Below the pieces are notes generated by a model that made no database searches, had not been told where the DNA came from, and saw only the letters and a program-made list of their open reading frames with translations. This document shows, piece after piece, positions 46,414-57,300 of a stretch of 64,000 nucleotides of DNA. Numbering within the stretch: position 1 is the stretch's first letter; the number at the start of each line of letters is the position of its first letter. The DNA comes from Anagrus nilaparvatae (taxonomy: Eukaryota > Arthropoda > Insecta > Hymenoptera > Mymaridae), in NCBI GenBank assembly GCA_022575985.1, contig JAKSXM010000040.1, positions 13,658,001 through 13,722,000 on the forward strand. Reading direction: 5' to 3'. The position numbers and the translations under genes were made by a program.

Positions 46414-46923
46414 CTATAATAAAAAATTATATAAACCTTGAGTATTTATTCCCTTAAAATCTATATTATATAATATTACATTTGTTAAAGCTATCATATC
46501 TTGTTTATTATAATCACTTAGATTATTTTCTTCTAATATATCCGAAATTAATTTTTTTAATATTGACACTTGTTTCAAAAAATAAGTTTCTTCTTCAGTA
46601 TTATGTACAAATTTATGTTCAGATAATGTGTCTATTCTTTCAGCTAAATCTTTTTTATGCTTAACTAATTTCTCATACCTGAAGCTTTCAGCCTCGTGTA
46701 TCTTAAAAATACCTATTTTCTGATTTATTTTATAGAAATTATTTACTAATTTTACTATTAATTCTAGTACCGTAAAGCAAATATGGTTACTAACTTCTAA
46801 ACATGACATGAGCTTATCCAACAGTTTTAAAGTTTCTCTGACCTCTAATGGCGTGAATGATGTTTTTTCTAACAAAAACCTTTTAGCCATCGCAATTAAC
46901 GCTCTAGAATCATCAATTGCCAT
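46414..46923 (-). CDS. Unrecognised 169-residue ORF upstream of the glycoprotein
   Basis: An uninterrupted frame ending 5 bases before the glycoprotein start codon. Composition is helical and charged, with no Cys cluster: ALIAMAKRFLLEKTSFTPLE near the start, then a KHKKDLAERIDTLSEHK stretch with coiled-coil character. The tight spacing and shared strand suggest it came with the glycoprotein, as an upstream gene of a virus or retroelement. I do not recognise the family. A frame just upstream (to 46930, ...LRFLAKSKGFNTYGN) overlaps its start and may be the end of a preceding gene. Confidence 0.45.
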   Translation of the reverse strand: MAIDDSRALIAMAKRFLLEKTSFTPLEVRETLKLLDKLMSCLEVSNHICFTVLELIVKLVNNFYKINQKIGIFKIHEAESFRYEKLVKHKKDLAERIDTLSEHKFVHNTEEETYFLKQVSILKKLISDILEENNLSDYNKQDMIALTNVILYNIDFKGINTQGLYNFLL

Positions 46924-46929
46924 AGGTAT

Positions 46930-47601
46930 TAAATCCTTTACTTTTTGCTAAAAACCTCAATAAGACTTGTAGCGTTTTGAACTCGTCAAAAACTTGAATT
47001 TTAGCTTTCCTCAAACCCTAATTTACACAAGCCGTCGTTTGTATTAAGATGAAATACGCGCGTTGTCAAACAACTCGATGTTCTTAAATCAGAGCTTGAA
47101 GGACCTGATTTCTGATTTATGGGACCTGCTTCCTGAATTACTGGACCTGCTGCTGTACTAGAAGGAATATGCAAAGGATTTATTAAAGTTTTATTACTGC
47201 CTTCTGAAGAAAATATAATATTTTTATTGGTTCTCTTCCCTGGTTCATTGGCGACTTTACTGATGCTTTGCTAAGGTTCTGCAGCTGCTTTACTGATGCT
47301 ATGCTGAGGTTCTTCGGAGGTTCTGCATTGCTAAGGTTCTGCGGCCGCTTCACTGATGCTCTGCTGAGGTTCTGCGGAGGCTCTGCTAATGCTTTCCTGA
47401 GGTTTTGCTGAGGTTCTGCTAATGTTTTCTGAGGTTCTGCAGAGGTTCTGCTAATGTTTTCCTGAGGTTCTGCTGAGGTTCTGCTAATGTTCTGCCGAGG
47501 TTCTGCTGAGGTTCTGCTGATTTTCTGCTAATGCTTTGCTGGGGTTCTGCTAATATTCTGCCGAGGTTCTGCTGAGCAAAATCTAGATTTTTGGCAGCCA
47601 T
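46930..47601 (-). pseudogene. Gln/Pro-rich repeat reading frame, broken
   Basis: The reverse strand opens MAAKNLDFAQQNLGRILAEP and continues as degenerate repeats of AEPQQNLxRTL over about 47160-47590 with several stops. A more complex tail follows (SSTAAGPVIQEAGPINQKSG, then RVFHLNTNDGLCKLGFEE) and, after a frame change, a KTLQVLLRFLAKSKGF end. It may be the N-terminal gene of the same inserted unit as 46414-46923. The DNA of its first codons (ATGGCTGCCAAAAATC) belongs to a repeat shared with 15546-15561, so the start may be fortuitous. Confidence 0.35.
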
Positions 47602-48545
47602 TTTAGTGTTTTTGACTATCGTAAAAAATGTAAGAAAAATGAGTCATATTTTTTTTTTATTATTGCTGTAAAAAACTCACATTAGCATGAAAAATTTTTT
47701 CTTATTAAGTCCGGCTAGGAAATTTCCCTGGCTATCCGATTCCGGGGTCAAAAATTTTTTTTGAGTAGCACATGCGCGAAGAATCGCTAAGATAGGCTGT
47801 TTTTTTTTCAAAAGTCTATTTTTCAAATACCTATTAGTGAAAAATCTCCTAACCAGGCTTAAAATTTTTCTTAAACCTTATATTTTTTGGCAAAAAAAAA
47901 ATTTCGATGAGACTGCTTTTTGGGAGTTCTAGATAAAAAAATAGCAGCTTTCAAAAGATCATTTTTTACAAATTTCAAATTTTCCGTAAGTCACGTGACC
48001 AATCAAAAACCTGACCAAAATTTGGATTCCGCGGAAAATTTTACATAAGGATATATCTTTTTATGTTTTTATGAGCTTTCATGTTAAAACAGTCAAATAA
48101 TAAAGAATTTTCTGATTAATTTTGAATAATTTGGTAGAATTTAAAAAATTAACAAATTTCTTAAAAAAATGAGATATTTCAATCTTTGCATTTGAAATTT
48201 CGCTACTTTAACATTAAAATTTAAAAATATAAAAAGATAAATCCTGATGTAAAATTTTCCGCGGAATCCAAATTTTTAGTCAGATTATTGATTGGTCACG
48301 TGACTTGTCAGGAAATTTGAAATTTGAAAAAAATGATCTTTTGAAAGCTACTATTTTTTTATCTAGAGCTCCCAAAAAGCAGTGTCCAATCGAAATTTTT
48401 TTTTTTGCCAAAAAATATAAGGTTTAAGGAAAATTTTAAGGCTGGTTAAAAGATTTTTCACTAATAGGCATTTGAGAAATCGACTTTTGAAAAAAAAACA
48501 GCCTATCTTAGCGATTCCTCGCGCATGCGCTACTCAAAAAAAGAG
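47588..48545. mobile_element. Foldback element related to 15014-15560
   Basis: The left arm (AAGTCCGGCTAGGAAATTTC at 47708; CACGTGACCAATCAAAAACC; CGCGGAAAATTTTACATAAG) mirrors the right arm (TTTTCCGCGGAATCC; TTGATTGGTCACGTGAC; GCGCATGCGCTACTC). The right end is shorter than the left. 47588-47710 also matches the complement of 15430-15560, beyond the element ends there, so the repeat unit is longer than either copy alone suggests. Confidence 0.75.
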
Positions 48546-49425
48546 CATTTACAAGAATTTATAATAATTTTTTGTGCTCTTAAATATTAAAAAATAGAAA
48601 AGTATAAAAAAAACTAAAATGGCATTAAAAAATCAAGGACAAGTTTTAGGTGGCTGAAAATTGAGATAATAGCTTTGTAACGTGAGTAATTTGTTTAAAT
48701 AATTAATTACTTACTTTTAGTTAAAATTACTTACGTATGTTTGTATGCCCGAACGTGATAAACGAGAACACATTAAAAGCTACAGACATCGGGTTTACGG
48801 CAAAAGACGGCAAAAATTATGGGTAAAAACATAGGCTAGGTTTTATTTCGATATAACGGCAAAAAATTTTTATGTTGGAAAAACTGGATTTCCAAGAAAA
48901 AACTTTTTATCAAATTTAATAAAAAAACCAAAACAACTGAAAACCAAGAAAAAATTTTTTTATCAAAAAGAATTTCATTCGATTCAGGTATATTTTTTAC
49001 GTATCCACCTAAATTTTCAAGATAATCGGTTCGATATTTCAAAAGTTACAATAGTTTTTCGATAATTATAAAAGTTTAGGACTAATATTATATATATTTC
49101 TAATTTTTATCAGCCACTGATGTAGTAACTGAATATAGTAACTAAAGGAAGCTTGAACAGCTATTATCAGACAGAACTCTAGAATGGGTATTCGAGGGAA
49201 ACAGCGACTACTTGTGGATCCTATGGAAGGGTAGCTAAGCTTTGTATTGCTCATCACGAATTATCTGTCTGGGTTCATATGCCCGTAATTTTTATGATTT
49301 AGTAAATTTTAAATAATACTTCGGATAAAAAGAGGTTATTTTACAAAATGTTGAATTACCTAAAACAACATATTTTTGGAAAAATAAAGCTGCAGGGGTT
49401 TAGGCGGACGCAGCCCCCATGGCGG
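48546..49425. other. No feature seen
   Basis: AT-rich; short ORFs without recognisable content. Confidence 0.5.
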
Positions 49426-49461
49426 CTGCCGGGGCGAGCGAAGCAAGCCGAAGGCAGCTAG
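49385..49461 (+). mobile_element. Possible Helitron 3' end
   Basis: A GC-rich hairpin-forming tract ends CTGCC...GGCAG directly followed by CTAG and T, as expected at a Helitron 3' terminus. A second stem (GCTGC..GCAGC) precedes it. No Rep/helicase coding sequence nearby, so if real it is a non-autonomous copy with unknown 5' end. Confidence 0.35.
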
Positions 49462-50907
49462 TTTATTAATATAATTATACTTTCAGAGCGCCTTTTAATA
49501 AATATATGTATGTATTATTATTTAATAGTAGTAGTAATAATAAAAGGGGGGAATTACCTTTATTATTTGGCTAGCTCGGCACGAGAAATGGTCTCACTCG
49601 GCAAGTGGGGGACTTCTAAGAAATAGATATTTATGTGGGGAAATTATATTATATGTGAATATAATGGGGAAATTATATTATATGTGAATATGCACTTACA
49701 CTAAATGAAATAAACACTTATTTATTTATTTTATTTATCTTAAACTTTATTTATATTTTAATATTGCCTCATGGGCTATAGAACTAAATATGAAATATAA
49801 TTATAATATTAAATTATTAAATTATTAAACAATAAACCCGCGTGGCTTTACATAAAATATTCGCGATCCGCGCGCAATCACACATACACACACTTTACGA
49901 TACCGCGCTGATGTAATATCTGCTGCTGGATTCGTATACTTGTGAATGATGTTTTCCTTGCGTCTGCCCAGATGCTGCTTTATTATGTAGGCTTGTGGAT
50001 GCTGGTACAGGATTATATCGTCTGCTGTCAGCTGTCTAACTTCACTCGATCAAGTTTTTATTTTATATTTGAATATTATCACTATGCGATTTAATGGTGA
50101 CCGTAGTCGGCTAATTTAATATGACTTATAGATTCATAAAAATTAAGGTTTCACTATTAACAATAATTATCAATTTATGAAAATTATTTAATTAATGAAA
50201 AAATGGCTCCAAGGCAATTCGCGTATCTTTACCAATATTTTTGGCACTTGGAGGTGCGAAACCGTTATCTGCTCTATGGACATTGCACGTAACGTCGCGG
50301 TCCAGAGCTAAAACCGGAATGCTCGTTTTGGAAAGGAAACGGCATGGTCTTTTATTACAGCGCCGCGCTGTGCGCCTGATGCTATAAATCATTATCAGTC
50401 GATATGAAAATCTACAACTTTTATTTATCGGTGCTGCTTTTTATTGATCTTCTATTAGAATATTTTTAAACTAAAAATAATATATTTTAAATTTTGATTG
50501 TTGCTAGGCGGAAATATTCTGTCTTGAAGACTTGAGGTGCGCGAATATGTGTGTATGTGTGTTTGCAAATATTAAATAATTTAATATTTAATATTCGCTT
50601 GTAACGGGCAAAAATGCCTTGTTACAACTTATTTTTGATATTAATTAAAGGGAAAAATGTTTTTTACCTGTTTTGAATATCCAACAATTAGTTTTACATA
50701 GTTTAGGAATATTAACCCATATTTAAATCACAACCATACAATATTAAAAAGCGAAGGTTTTAAAATCAGTTCATTGACAGTCTGCGGTTTACAGGAATGT
50801 ATTTATAGGACTAACTTTATAAGTACTTTTTTTTTAATTCTGATTATTTAATTTTCAAGATATAAAATATCCATATGCTACATATTGTAAATTAATTTTT
50901 TTTTTAG
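49462..50907. other. Mixed-composition region, no gene identified
   Basis: 49840-50630 is less AT-rich than the rest and might be part of an LTR or decayed element: the reverse complement of 50560-50630 starts AGTTGTAACAAGGCA. No coding motif could be read in any frame. The tail is polypyrimidine leading to the exon at 50908. Confidence 0.35.
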
Positions 50908-51066
50908 TATTACCTGATTTTGTTGCTAAGGAAATGATAAAAGACATATCTCAAGAGACAGATAGAGGAGGGCCTATTTTTTTTACTCCAAATCAGTTTC
51001 ATAGGATTTATATACACCGTTATGAAAACGTTAGCATTCTTTTCGCTGATATCAAAGGATTTACAG
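50908..51066 (+). CDS. Adenylate cyclase exon (catalytic domain C1a start)
   Basis: This exon follows the one at 7029-7169. It reads [13 protein letters not shown], then a short variable loop with GGPIFFTPN, then [20 protein letters not shown] and KGFTG. The FADIKGFT motif carries the first metal-binding Asp of the class III cyclase core, and [19 protein letters not shown] is close to Ca2+-stimulated types 1/8. The acceptor is a T-run plus AG at 50907; the donor is ACAG|GTAGCA at 51066/51067. It starts in phase with the TA that completes the Val codon left by 7169. The next exon (the LSAQELVRxLNELFARFD region in relatives) is not seen before 64000, so the following intron exceeds 12.9 kb. Confidence 0.93.
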
Positions 51067-52619
51067 GTAGCATTTTAAATTAACTATTTTATTTATTTAT
51101 TTATTTTTTATTATTTAGAGACACTCACAATAAAATAACAATTGATTTTACGGGTTATCTACCCTTCCCCTGAATGCAGTTTTACCGAACCTCTTATCCT
51201 GAATGGACATTTACCCGAAAAGTGTTGTCCTGAATAGAAATTTCGCCAAAAAGAAATTTTTTTTTTTTATTTTTTTATATTAGACTTTTAAAATTAAATT
51301 TTAATTTATAAAAAGCTAAATTTATATTGTTTTTTCGTTATATTGGTGCAGGCTATTTGACTTCTCACATTTTAAATTTCCGACAATTCAAAACCAACAA
51401 TCAGAAATTAGATCAGAACTATAATTCAATAAATTTAATTATTAAATTTTCATCGTCACAATTTCGTAGGTTTGTCATGGATCTCAAGCATCGTCATTGG
51501 CAAAATGACATTTCAAGATATTTTAAATTCAGCTTCTGTATCTCATGAACAAGCAAATAAGAAAGTACATTGTAATGAACTTTTAAGTAATGAATTATTC
51601 ACCGAATATCAGCGCGTCGAAAGGCATTTCCAGAATAATGAAGATGTACACGTGTAGTCTTATGAAGGTGCCATTTTTGCGAAGCTTAAGGGTCAATCAT
51701 CTGAACCTATCATGCCAACTACTGATCTTGAAAATTTATTCACTTTAATTTTATTAATTTTTATTTTTACGTTCATTAATTATAAATTTTCCTATCAAGT
51801 TTTACTTACTAAGAATTTAATTTAAAATAATTAATTAAATTATGATACTTCATATATAAATATTTCAATTCTTGTATCTATAAGTTTACAATATGTACTC
51901 AAATTATATTCTTTACTGTAAACTATTGTATATTGTTGTAATATATTAATATATTCTTCTAGCTGTGTTAAAGGAATCTCTAAAATACTCCGCCGTATGT
52001 CTGCCAATGCGGGATTTGTGTTTTTACACGCATGACCGTATGGAAAGTATGCCGTGCGGCGTGACCCGCGAGTGCCAAAAGAGTATTCTGAATGGAGAAG
52101 CGAGCTGTCAGGTTATGTGCCGAGGCACCTCATCTAACTTTGGCCTTTGCTGACCAAGATGGGATGTGGGGAATTCTGCAACTTGAGCCCATCATTAACG
52201 TCTTGGTGATGTTGCCGGGATATACCGAAGCTGCTGAAAGACTCTATATTTTATAAACGAATTATATTTTTATTCATGGAGGAATAGGAATAGCAGGGTG
52301 GTACAAGTACATCCCGTTATCTACATCCTCTTTGATGCAACCAGTCCGCATGTAAGCTGCCCGGAATGATAGGAGTCGAAAAAGGCAGTTGAAAATGGAG
52401 TGAAAAATTTACAATCTGCCTATGGCTAACGTTAATGTTAGAGCTAAGATAGAAATAGTAAATCAAGACGAAGACACGGGAGACAAAGAGACAGGTCCAC
52501 ATACTTAGACTCCTATTACGCCTCTTGAAGATGATGAAGGCTTTCAAAAGTTCAAAGACCGAAATAACAGAAGAAAAAAAGAAGTTAGAAAATAAAAAAA
52601 ATAAAAAAAAAATTTTTTT
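51067..52619. other. Intron sequence, no gene supported
   Basis: Several short ORFs, such as 51472-51657 and 51965-52153, have no recognisable domain. 51955-52250 is GC-richer and could be a decayed coding fragment, but no frame is convincing. Confidence 0.45.
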
Positions 52620-53105
52620 CAACACACTTTTATTTTTTTTTTAACGCACTAAAAACTAAAAAATAATTTTCCTTTGAATATTGTTAACAAATTGCGCACT
52701 AAAGTGTATAAAATAATTATTTATCTTTGAAAATCAAATATATTTTTTCAAACCAATTGTAAACCAAATATATTATTTTTTTAGGAATCTGATTACCAAC
52801 AATTTTTTTGTAATACACGCCTTTAAAATCCAAGACTTTAAAGCTTTGGTGCCATTACTATTTAATTTTTTTGCTTAAATTTAGCACCCACGCTTTAAAG
52901 TCTTGGATTTTGAAGGCGTGTATTACAAAAAAATTGTTGGTAATCAGATTCCTACAAAAATAGTATATTTGGTTTATTTGTTATAAAGATAAAAAGTTAT
53001 TTTATACATTTTAGTTTGCAATTTGTTAATAATGTTGAAAGAAAAATTATTTTTTAGGTTTTAGTGTGTCAAGAAAAAAATAGAAAATTTTTTTTTATTT
53101 TTTTT
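52620..53105. mobile_element. Foldback repeat, about 485 bp
   Basis: Arms of about 220 bp: AGGAATCTGATTACCAACAA and CACGCCTTTAAAATCCAAGA on the left mirror CTTGGATTTTGAAGGCGTGT and TTGTTGGTAATCAGATTCCT on the right. Outer parts (GCACTAAAGTGTATAAAATA) are mirrored with more changes. Non-coding; target duplication not resolved. Confidence 0.75.
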
Positions 53106-53159
53106 TATTTTCTACATTTTACTCTTATTGACACAAAGTAGTAATAAACTAGCAAAAAC

Positions 53160-53420
53160 ATCCCTTTTAAGGGTTTCTTATTTTTGGATTTTCAGCTGCC
53201 AAATTAAGTCTATATGGGTTTTTCGGGTAGCTAAACAAGAATTCGGGTAAATTTCTTGTAAATAATTAATATTTCACCCTTCTATTGGGAAAAACGACCC
53301 CTAAAAGGAGTATTTGCTATAAATGTACCCCTTTTAGGGCTTTTTTCCTAATTTTAGAATAATTTTAGAAATACTAATTATTCATGAAAAACTTACCCAA
53401 ATTCTTGATCAGTGAACCAA
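53160..53420. repeat. Module repeat with hairpin
   Basis: AACGACCCCTAAAAGGAGTA pairs with TACCCCTTTTAGGGC, and AAGAATTCGGGTAAATTTCT pairs with AAACTTACCCAAATTCTTGA. It is the same module family as 1451-2000, here as a single mirrored pair next to the LTR. Confidence 0.6.
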
Positions 53421-53421
53421 A

Positions 53422-53922
53422 TGTTATGAAATAACTAACAAAATAAATAATAATAATTAAATAATTATTACATAATATAACAATTGTAATTATTTTAAAT
53501 TAATTTTATAAATAATATTTAAGCTAATTAATCAAATAATTAATGTTTTAAATTAAGAAACAATAACACTCAATTAAGAAATGATAACATAAAATTAAGA
53601 AACTATAATATAAATTATGAAATTATAACAGATAATTATGTAATAAAACAAATAGTTCAAAAAACAATAATATTTATATTTTGGATATTTTAAATATTTG
53701 TAAAAGATGATTTAGTATATAAGATCAATAAAATTGTAATAACGAGGAGTCAAATATCAAAAGTTGTCATCGACGTGTACTTATACCCGTCTTTTAATAA
53801 AGTTTAGTTTTAACAATAGTTAGTTGTGCTTATTTGGATAACCAAACCTGAACGACAATTGTAAGTATTTATTTATATTTATCTATTTATTACAAATAAT
53901 CCTAGCCATTAGACTCATAACA
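53422..53922 (+). repeat. LTR of a retrotransposon
   Basis: 501 bp bounded by the 8-base inverted ends TGTTATGA and TCATAACA. It contains a TATA-like box (AGTATATAAGATC at about 53715), an AATAAA signal (about 53728) and a second AATAAAG at 53797. Directly followed by TTGGTTTCGGTACCGAA, a candidate tRNA primer site. No second LTR was found in the window. Confidence 0.65.
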
Positions 53923-53923
53923 A

Positions 53924-53941
53924 TTGGTTTCGGTACCGAAT
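53924..53941 (+). promoter_or_regulatory. Candidate primer-binding site
   Basis: Starts with TTGG one base after the LTR, as expected for pairing with a tRNA 3' CCA end. The tRNA is not identified. The site is itself palindromic (TTCGGTACCGAA). Confidence 0.45.
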
Positions 53942-54018
53942 TTAACAATAACGTTGTGGGAATCGAGCTTGTGAGTTTTTTTAAGCCAGAGATATTAAAA
54001 TATAATTTTTTTTTTTAA

Positions 54019-54303
54019 ATGGAAAAAAATAAGAATATAAGAAGTAAATCAAATAAAATTAATCATAAGGATTTTAATTTTTGTTTATACTGTGACAAAA
54101 TTGGTATTCAACATTGTAGGAATTTTCATACTCATAAGCTGAAGTCAGCAAAAGATAAAATTGTTCATAGTATTTTGTTAAATAAGGAAAACTTATGGCA
54201 AAATCATAAAAATTATACTACTAAATGTTACTTTTGTAAAATATTAGGGCATGAAACCGAATTCTGTAAATTTTTAATTTACAAAATAACAGAAAACTTT
54301 TAA
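54019..54303 (+). CDS. gag-like zinc-knuckle fragment
   Basis: A 94-residue frame starting 97 bases after the LTR. It ends with CYFCKILGHETEFC, a perfect CX2CX4HX4C retroviral-type zinc knuckle, preceded by a defective one (CLYCDKIGIQHC). Paired knuckles separated by a Lys-rich stretch are seen at the C-terminus of BEL/Pao Gag. The capsid region is absent, so this is a deleted Gag or a short non-autonomous element. A link with the BEL/Pao pol at 62400 is possible but unproven. Confidence 0.55.
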   Translation: MEKNKNIRSKSNKINHKDFNFCLYCDKIGIQHCRNFHTHKLKSAKDKIVHSILLNKENLWQNHKNYTTKCYFCKILGHETEFCKFLIYKITENF

Positions 54304-57300
54304 AAAAATGGCACTTTTGAATAACATATATAATTTTTAAATGTTACATAGATTTTAATTTTATTTACAACTAAGGATATTTAATTTGTATTTTTTATTC
54401 TTAATTCTGTTCCTTACAAGATTAACATGGGTGATTTAAAATATGAATTGAATGCGTATAATTCATTACTTTTATCCTTTAATTTTATTAATATTAGCTT
54501 ATAAAATAAAAAACCATATGAACTTATTTTTTTTAAATATAACTAAAGCACATACTTTTATCATCGTAAGCAAAAACAAATCATGAAATTCACGTTAATT
54601 TTTATATGCATTTAACGTGTCTTATTAAAGAAACATCCATAAGTTGATTACAGTACTAAATAAATTTTTTTTTAATGTTCTAAATAATATCGTGAAATGT
54701 AGACTAATTAGTATTTACTAAATTAGGCATTACCTTAAAGTGATCACATAAGAATATTCACAAGTTTTTTTTTTTTTTTTTTTTTTTTGACTAATACGCC
54801 TATATAGACTGAATACAGATAATTTTTACTATGATAAATAAAATAATTGTTGATGATTTATTACATTAAAGACGCGCAAACTTAATACCGACATGAATTT
54901 TACATATAATATATATTAAGTAGTTAAATGAGAAAATTCCTGAAGTTTTTTACTCTTCATTATCTAACTTCAAGTGAATGTTAATTCAAATAATTATAAG
55001 TCCAAACTTCTATACTTACCCGGTATATCAGATGTATTATGATATGAATTATTATGAAATGAATTACTATGAAATGAACTACAATCATAACATCAGATTT
55101 AATAAAGCTAAACTCTTCAGGATATAAATTTTGTATAAAATATATAAATATATAAAATAATTTTTTTGGTTACGAAAATGCATATAAATTTTTTCTTGTA
55201 CATAAAATTTTTATAAATAAAAAAAAAAAAGAACAGCATTATTCAAATCAAAACATTCAAAATAATATTTAATTTTTTTTTCAATAATAATAATCTACTA
55301 TTTTATATTTACATTAGTCAGGAAATTATTTCGTTAATTCCATCAATAAATTTTTATTTGTAAAATAAAGCATATTCAGCAAAAATTTTATGAATTATAA
55401 AATATTAACAAACATTTCTTATGTTTCAGGTGATAATAGTCGCAAATCAAACAAAAAAACAAAAATATTAAAAATTACGTATAATAATCCTTTTGTTCTT
55501 ATTTTCTTGTTATGTAGAACCATTTTCAATTCAATCCAAAGGTTATCGATATTTAGGTCTCAGGCAACTGTACTCAAAACATATATACTAAATATTGATT
55601 GAAATACTAAATTTTTTTTTTACTATAAGTAAATATTACTTAAGTAATTATTAAAGATATATACATCAAAGAAATTAAAATTAAAAAAAAAAAAGGGGAA
55701 GTTGAAAACACTCTTTATTTACACAAAACAATTATTATTTCAATCAATACATTTTTAATTCACATTATTTTTTTTAATATTGTTTAAACATTTAATTAAG
55801 TGGGTTTATTATTTTATAAGTATTTTATATAATATTATTTTATTGATGCAATGAATGATTCACATTAAAATAAAGAAACAAATACAAATAAAATGAAATT
55901 AAATATGTAACTCTTTAGTAGTAAAAATTTTGACAATTAAATTTACCAAATTAAAAAAATAACATTAAATTATAAATTAAAAACATAAACAAAAATATAT
56001 CTATAATAATAAATTGATAAATTAGTAATAAGTTAGTGAAATGGTTACAAAAATAAAAGCAATTTATTTAATAACACGGATCTTACACTTAAAATTTACA
56101 CTTGAAAGATTAATGATAATAAATATGTAATTTTTTTTCTCTCCATATTTTCCATTCTTATTTACCAAACTTATATAATTTTCCAGCGTATAATTTTTTT
56201 TTCTCTAAATCCATATTTTCCATTCTTCTTCATAAAACACAAATTTTGCACAAAAAAAACAACAAAAAAGCATAGTTCCAGACATAAATACAAAAATCTA
56301 CAAAATTGAAAATCAAGATAAGTCAGTTGGGAAAGAATGCCACAAAAGTTTAATTTCAGTCAAAACTAATCAGAGTGCACCTGATAGTTACTAGTCAAAG
56401 AAGCTAACATTTGTGATTCATTCAAATACCTTGATTTATTTTGCGCATTCCACCAAAGCATACACACTAAGAAGATTCGTAGAAAAATGAAAATAAGGCT
56501 ATAAATACGTAAATAGGTACGTAAAACACAATGTAAATATGTAAATAAGTAAACAATAACAAAAGACTTAAAAACCAGTTAGATATTCTGCGATAAAAAT
56601 AGTAAGCTATTCTGTGATAAAGACAATTAGATTATCTGTGATAAATAATTTACGAATCTCTCATCAACAATATAAGATTTCAATCACAATTATTCAGGAA
56701 TTTCCAAACAAAAAACAGCAAACAAAAAATATTGAGAATATTTTCTTCTCTTCATCATTAGTTTTTAATATATGACTAAAACTTAAATAATTTTATTCTA
56801 AAATTCAACACATTCAAAACTCAATCTATAATTAATGCGAAAATTTCTATAAAACTATCCTAAAAACAAAACAATAAAAATCCATAAAGTTAAAAACTCA
56901 AAAAAAAAAACCTCAACCAAGAATCCTCTAAAATCATATTACTAAAAATTAAATATAAAGAAATGTCCTTAATATATAATATTATAATATCAAATATCAT
57001 TTCACTGAATTATTATTATGCATTCAAGGTTAGGAAATAAAAATTCACATAAAAATTAAAGAAGAACTATCTTAAAAATTTTTTTTTAACAATAAACAAT
57101 TTTGCATACTTAAAAAGAAATTAAAACTGCTGAATCATTTATTGTTATTAATAATATTTTATATTTTTATAATAACTAACAATAGAAAAGTAAAATTTTC
57201 TTTGTAGCATAAATAATAATGTAAAATTAAACATAACAAAATCTTTAAAGATAAATTTTTATTTTGAATTTCCGAAATCAAATATTTGTTTATTAGGTTA

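Larger units (their letters stand above)
7170..50907 (+). other. Adenylate cyclase intron, about 43.7 kb
   Basis: Inferred intron. Donor GTAAGAATG at 7170 and acceptor TTTTTTTTTAG ending at 50907 join in phase and restore a conserved peptide. Nearly all mobile elements and palindromes listed here lie within it, in both orientations. Confidence 0.85.

Noticed and set aside
50192..50392. Reverse-strand ORF of 66 residues in the GC-richer region
   Set aside because: No recognisable domain; may be LTR sequence but no paired repeat or motif supports it.
51472..51657. ORF containing ELLSNELFTEYQRV, faintly like the adenylate cyclase LNELFARFD region
   Set aside because: The surrounding conserved residues are missing, the frame does not continue from the 51066 donor phase in a recognisable way, and it ends in a stop.
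51965..52153. GC-richer patch with a Cys/Met-rich ORF
   Set aside because: None of the three frames shows a known motif; kept only as unassigned sequence.
52317..52625. 102-residue reverse-strand ORF rich in Phe
   Set aside because: Its start is a low-complexity A/T tract at a foldback edge; no domain, and composition follows the base bias.
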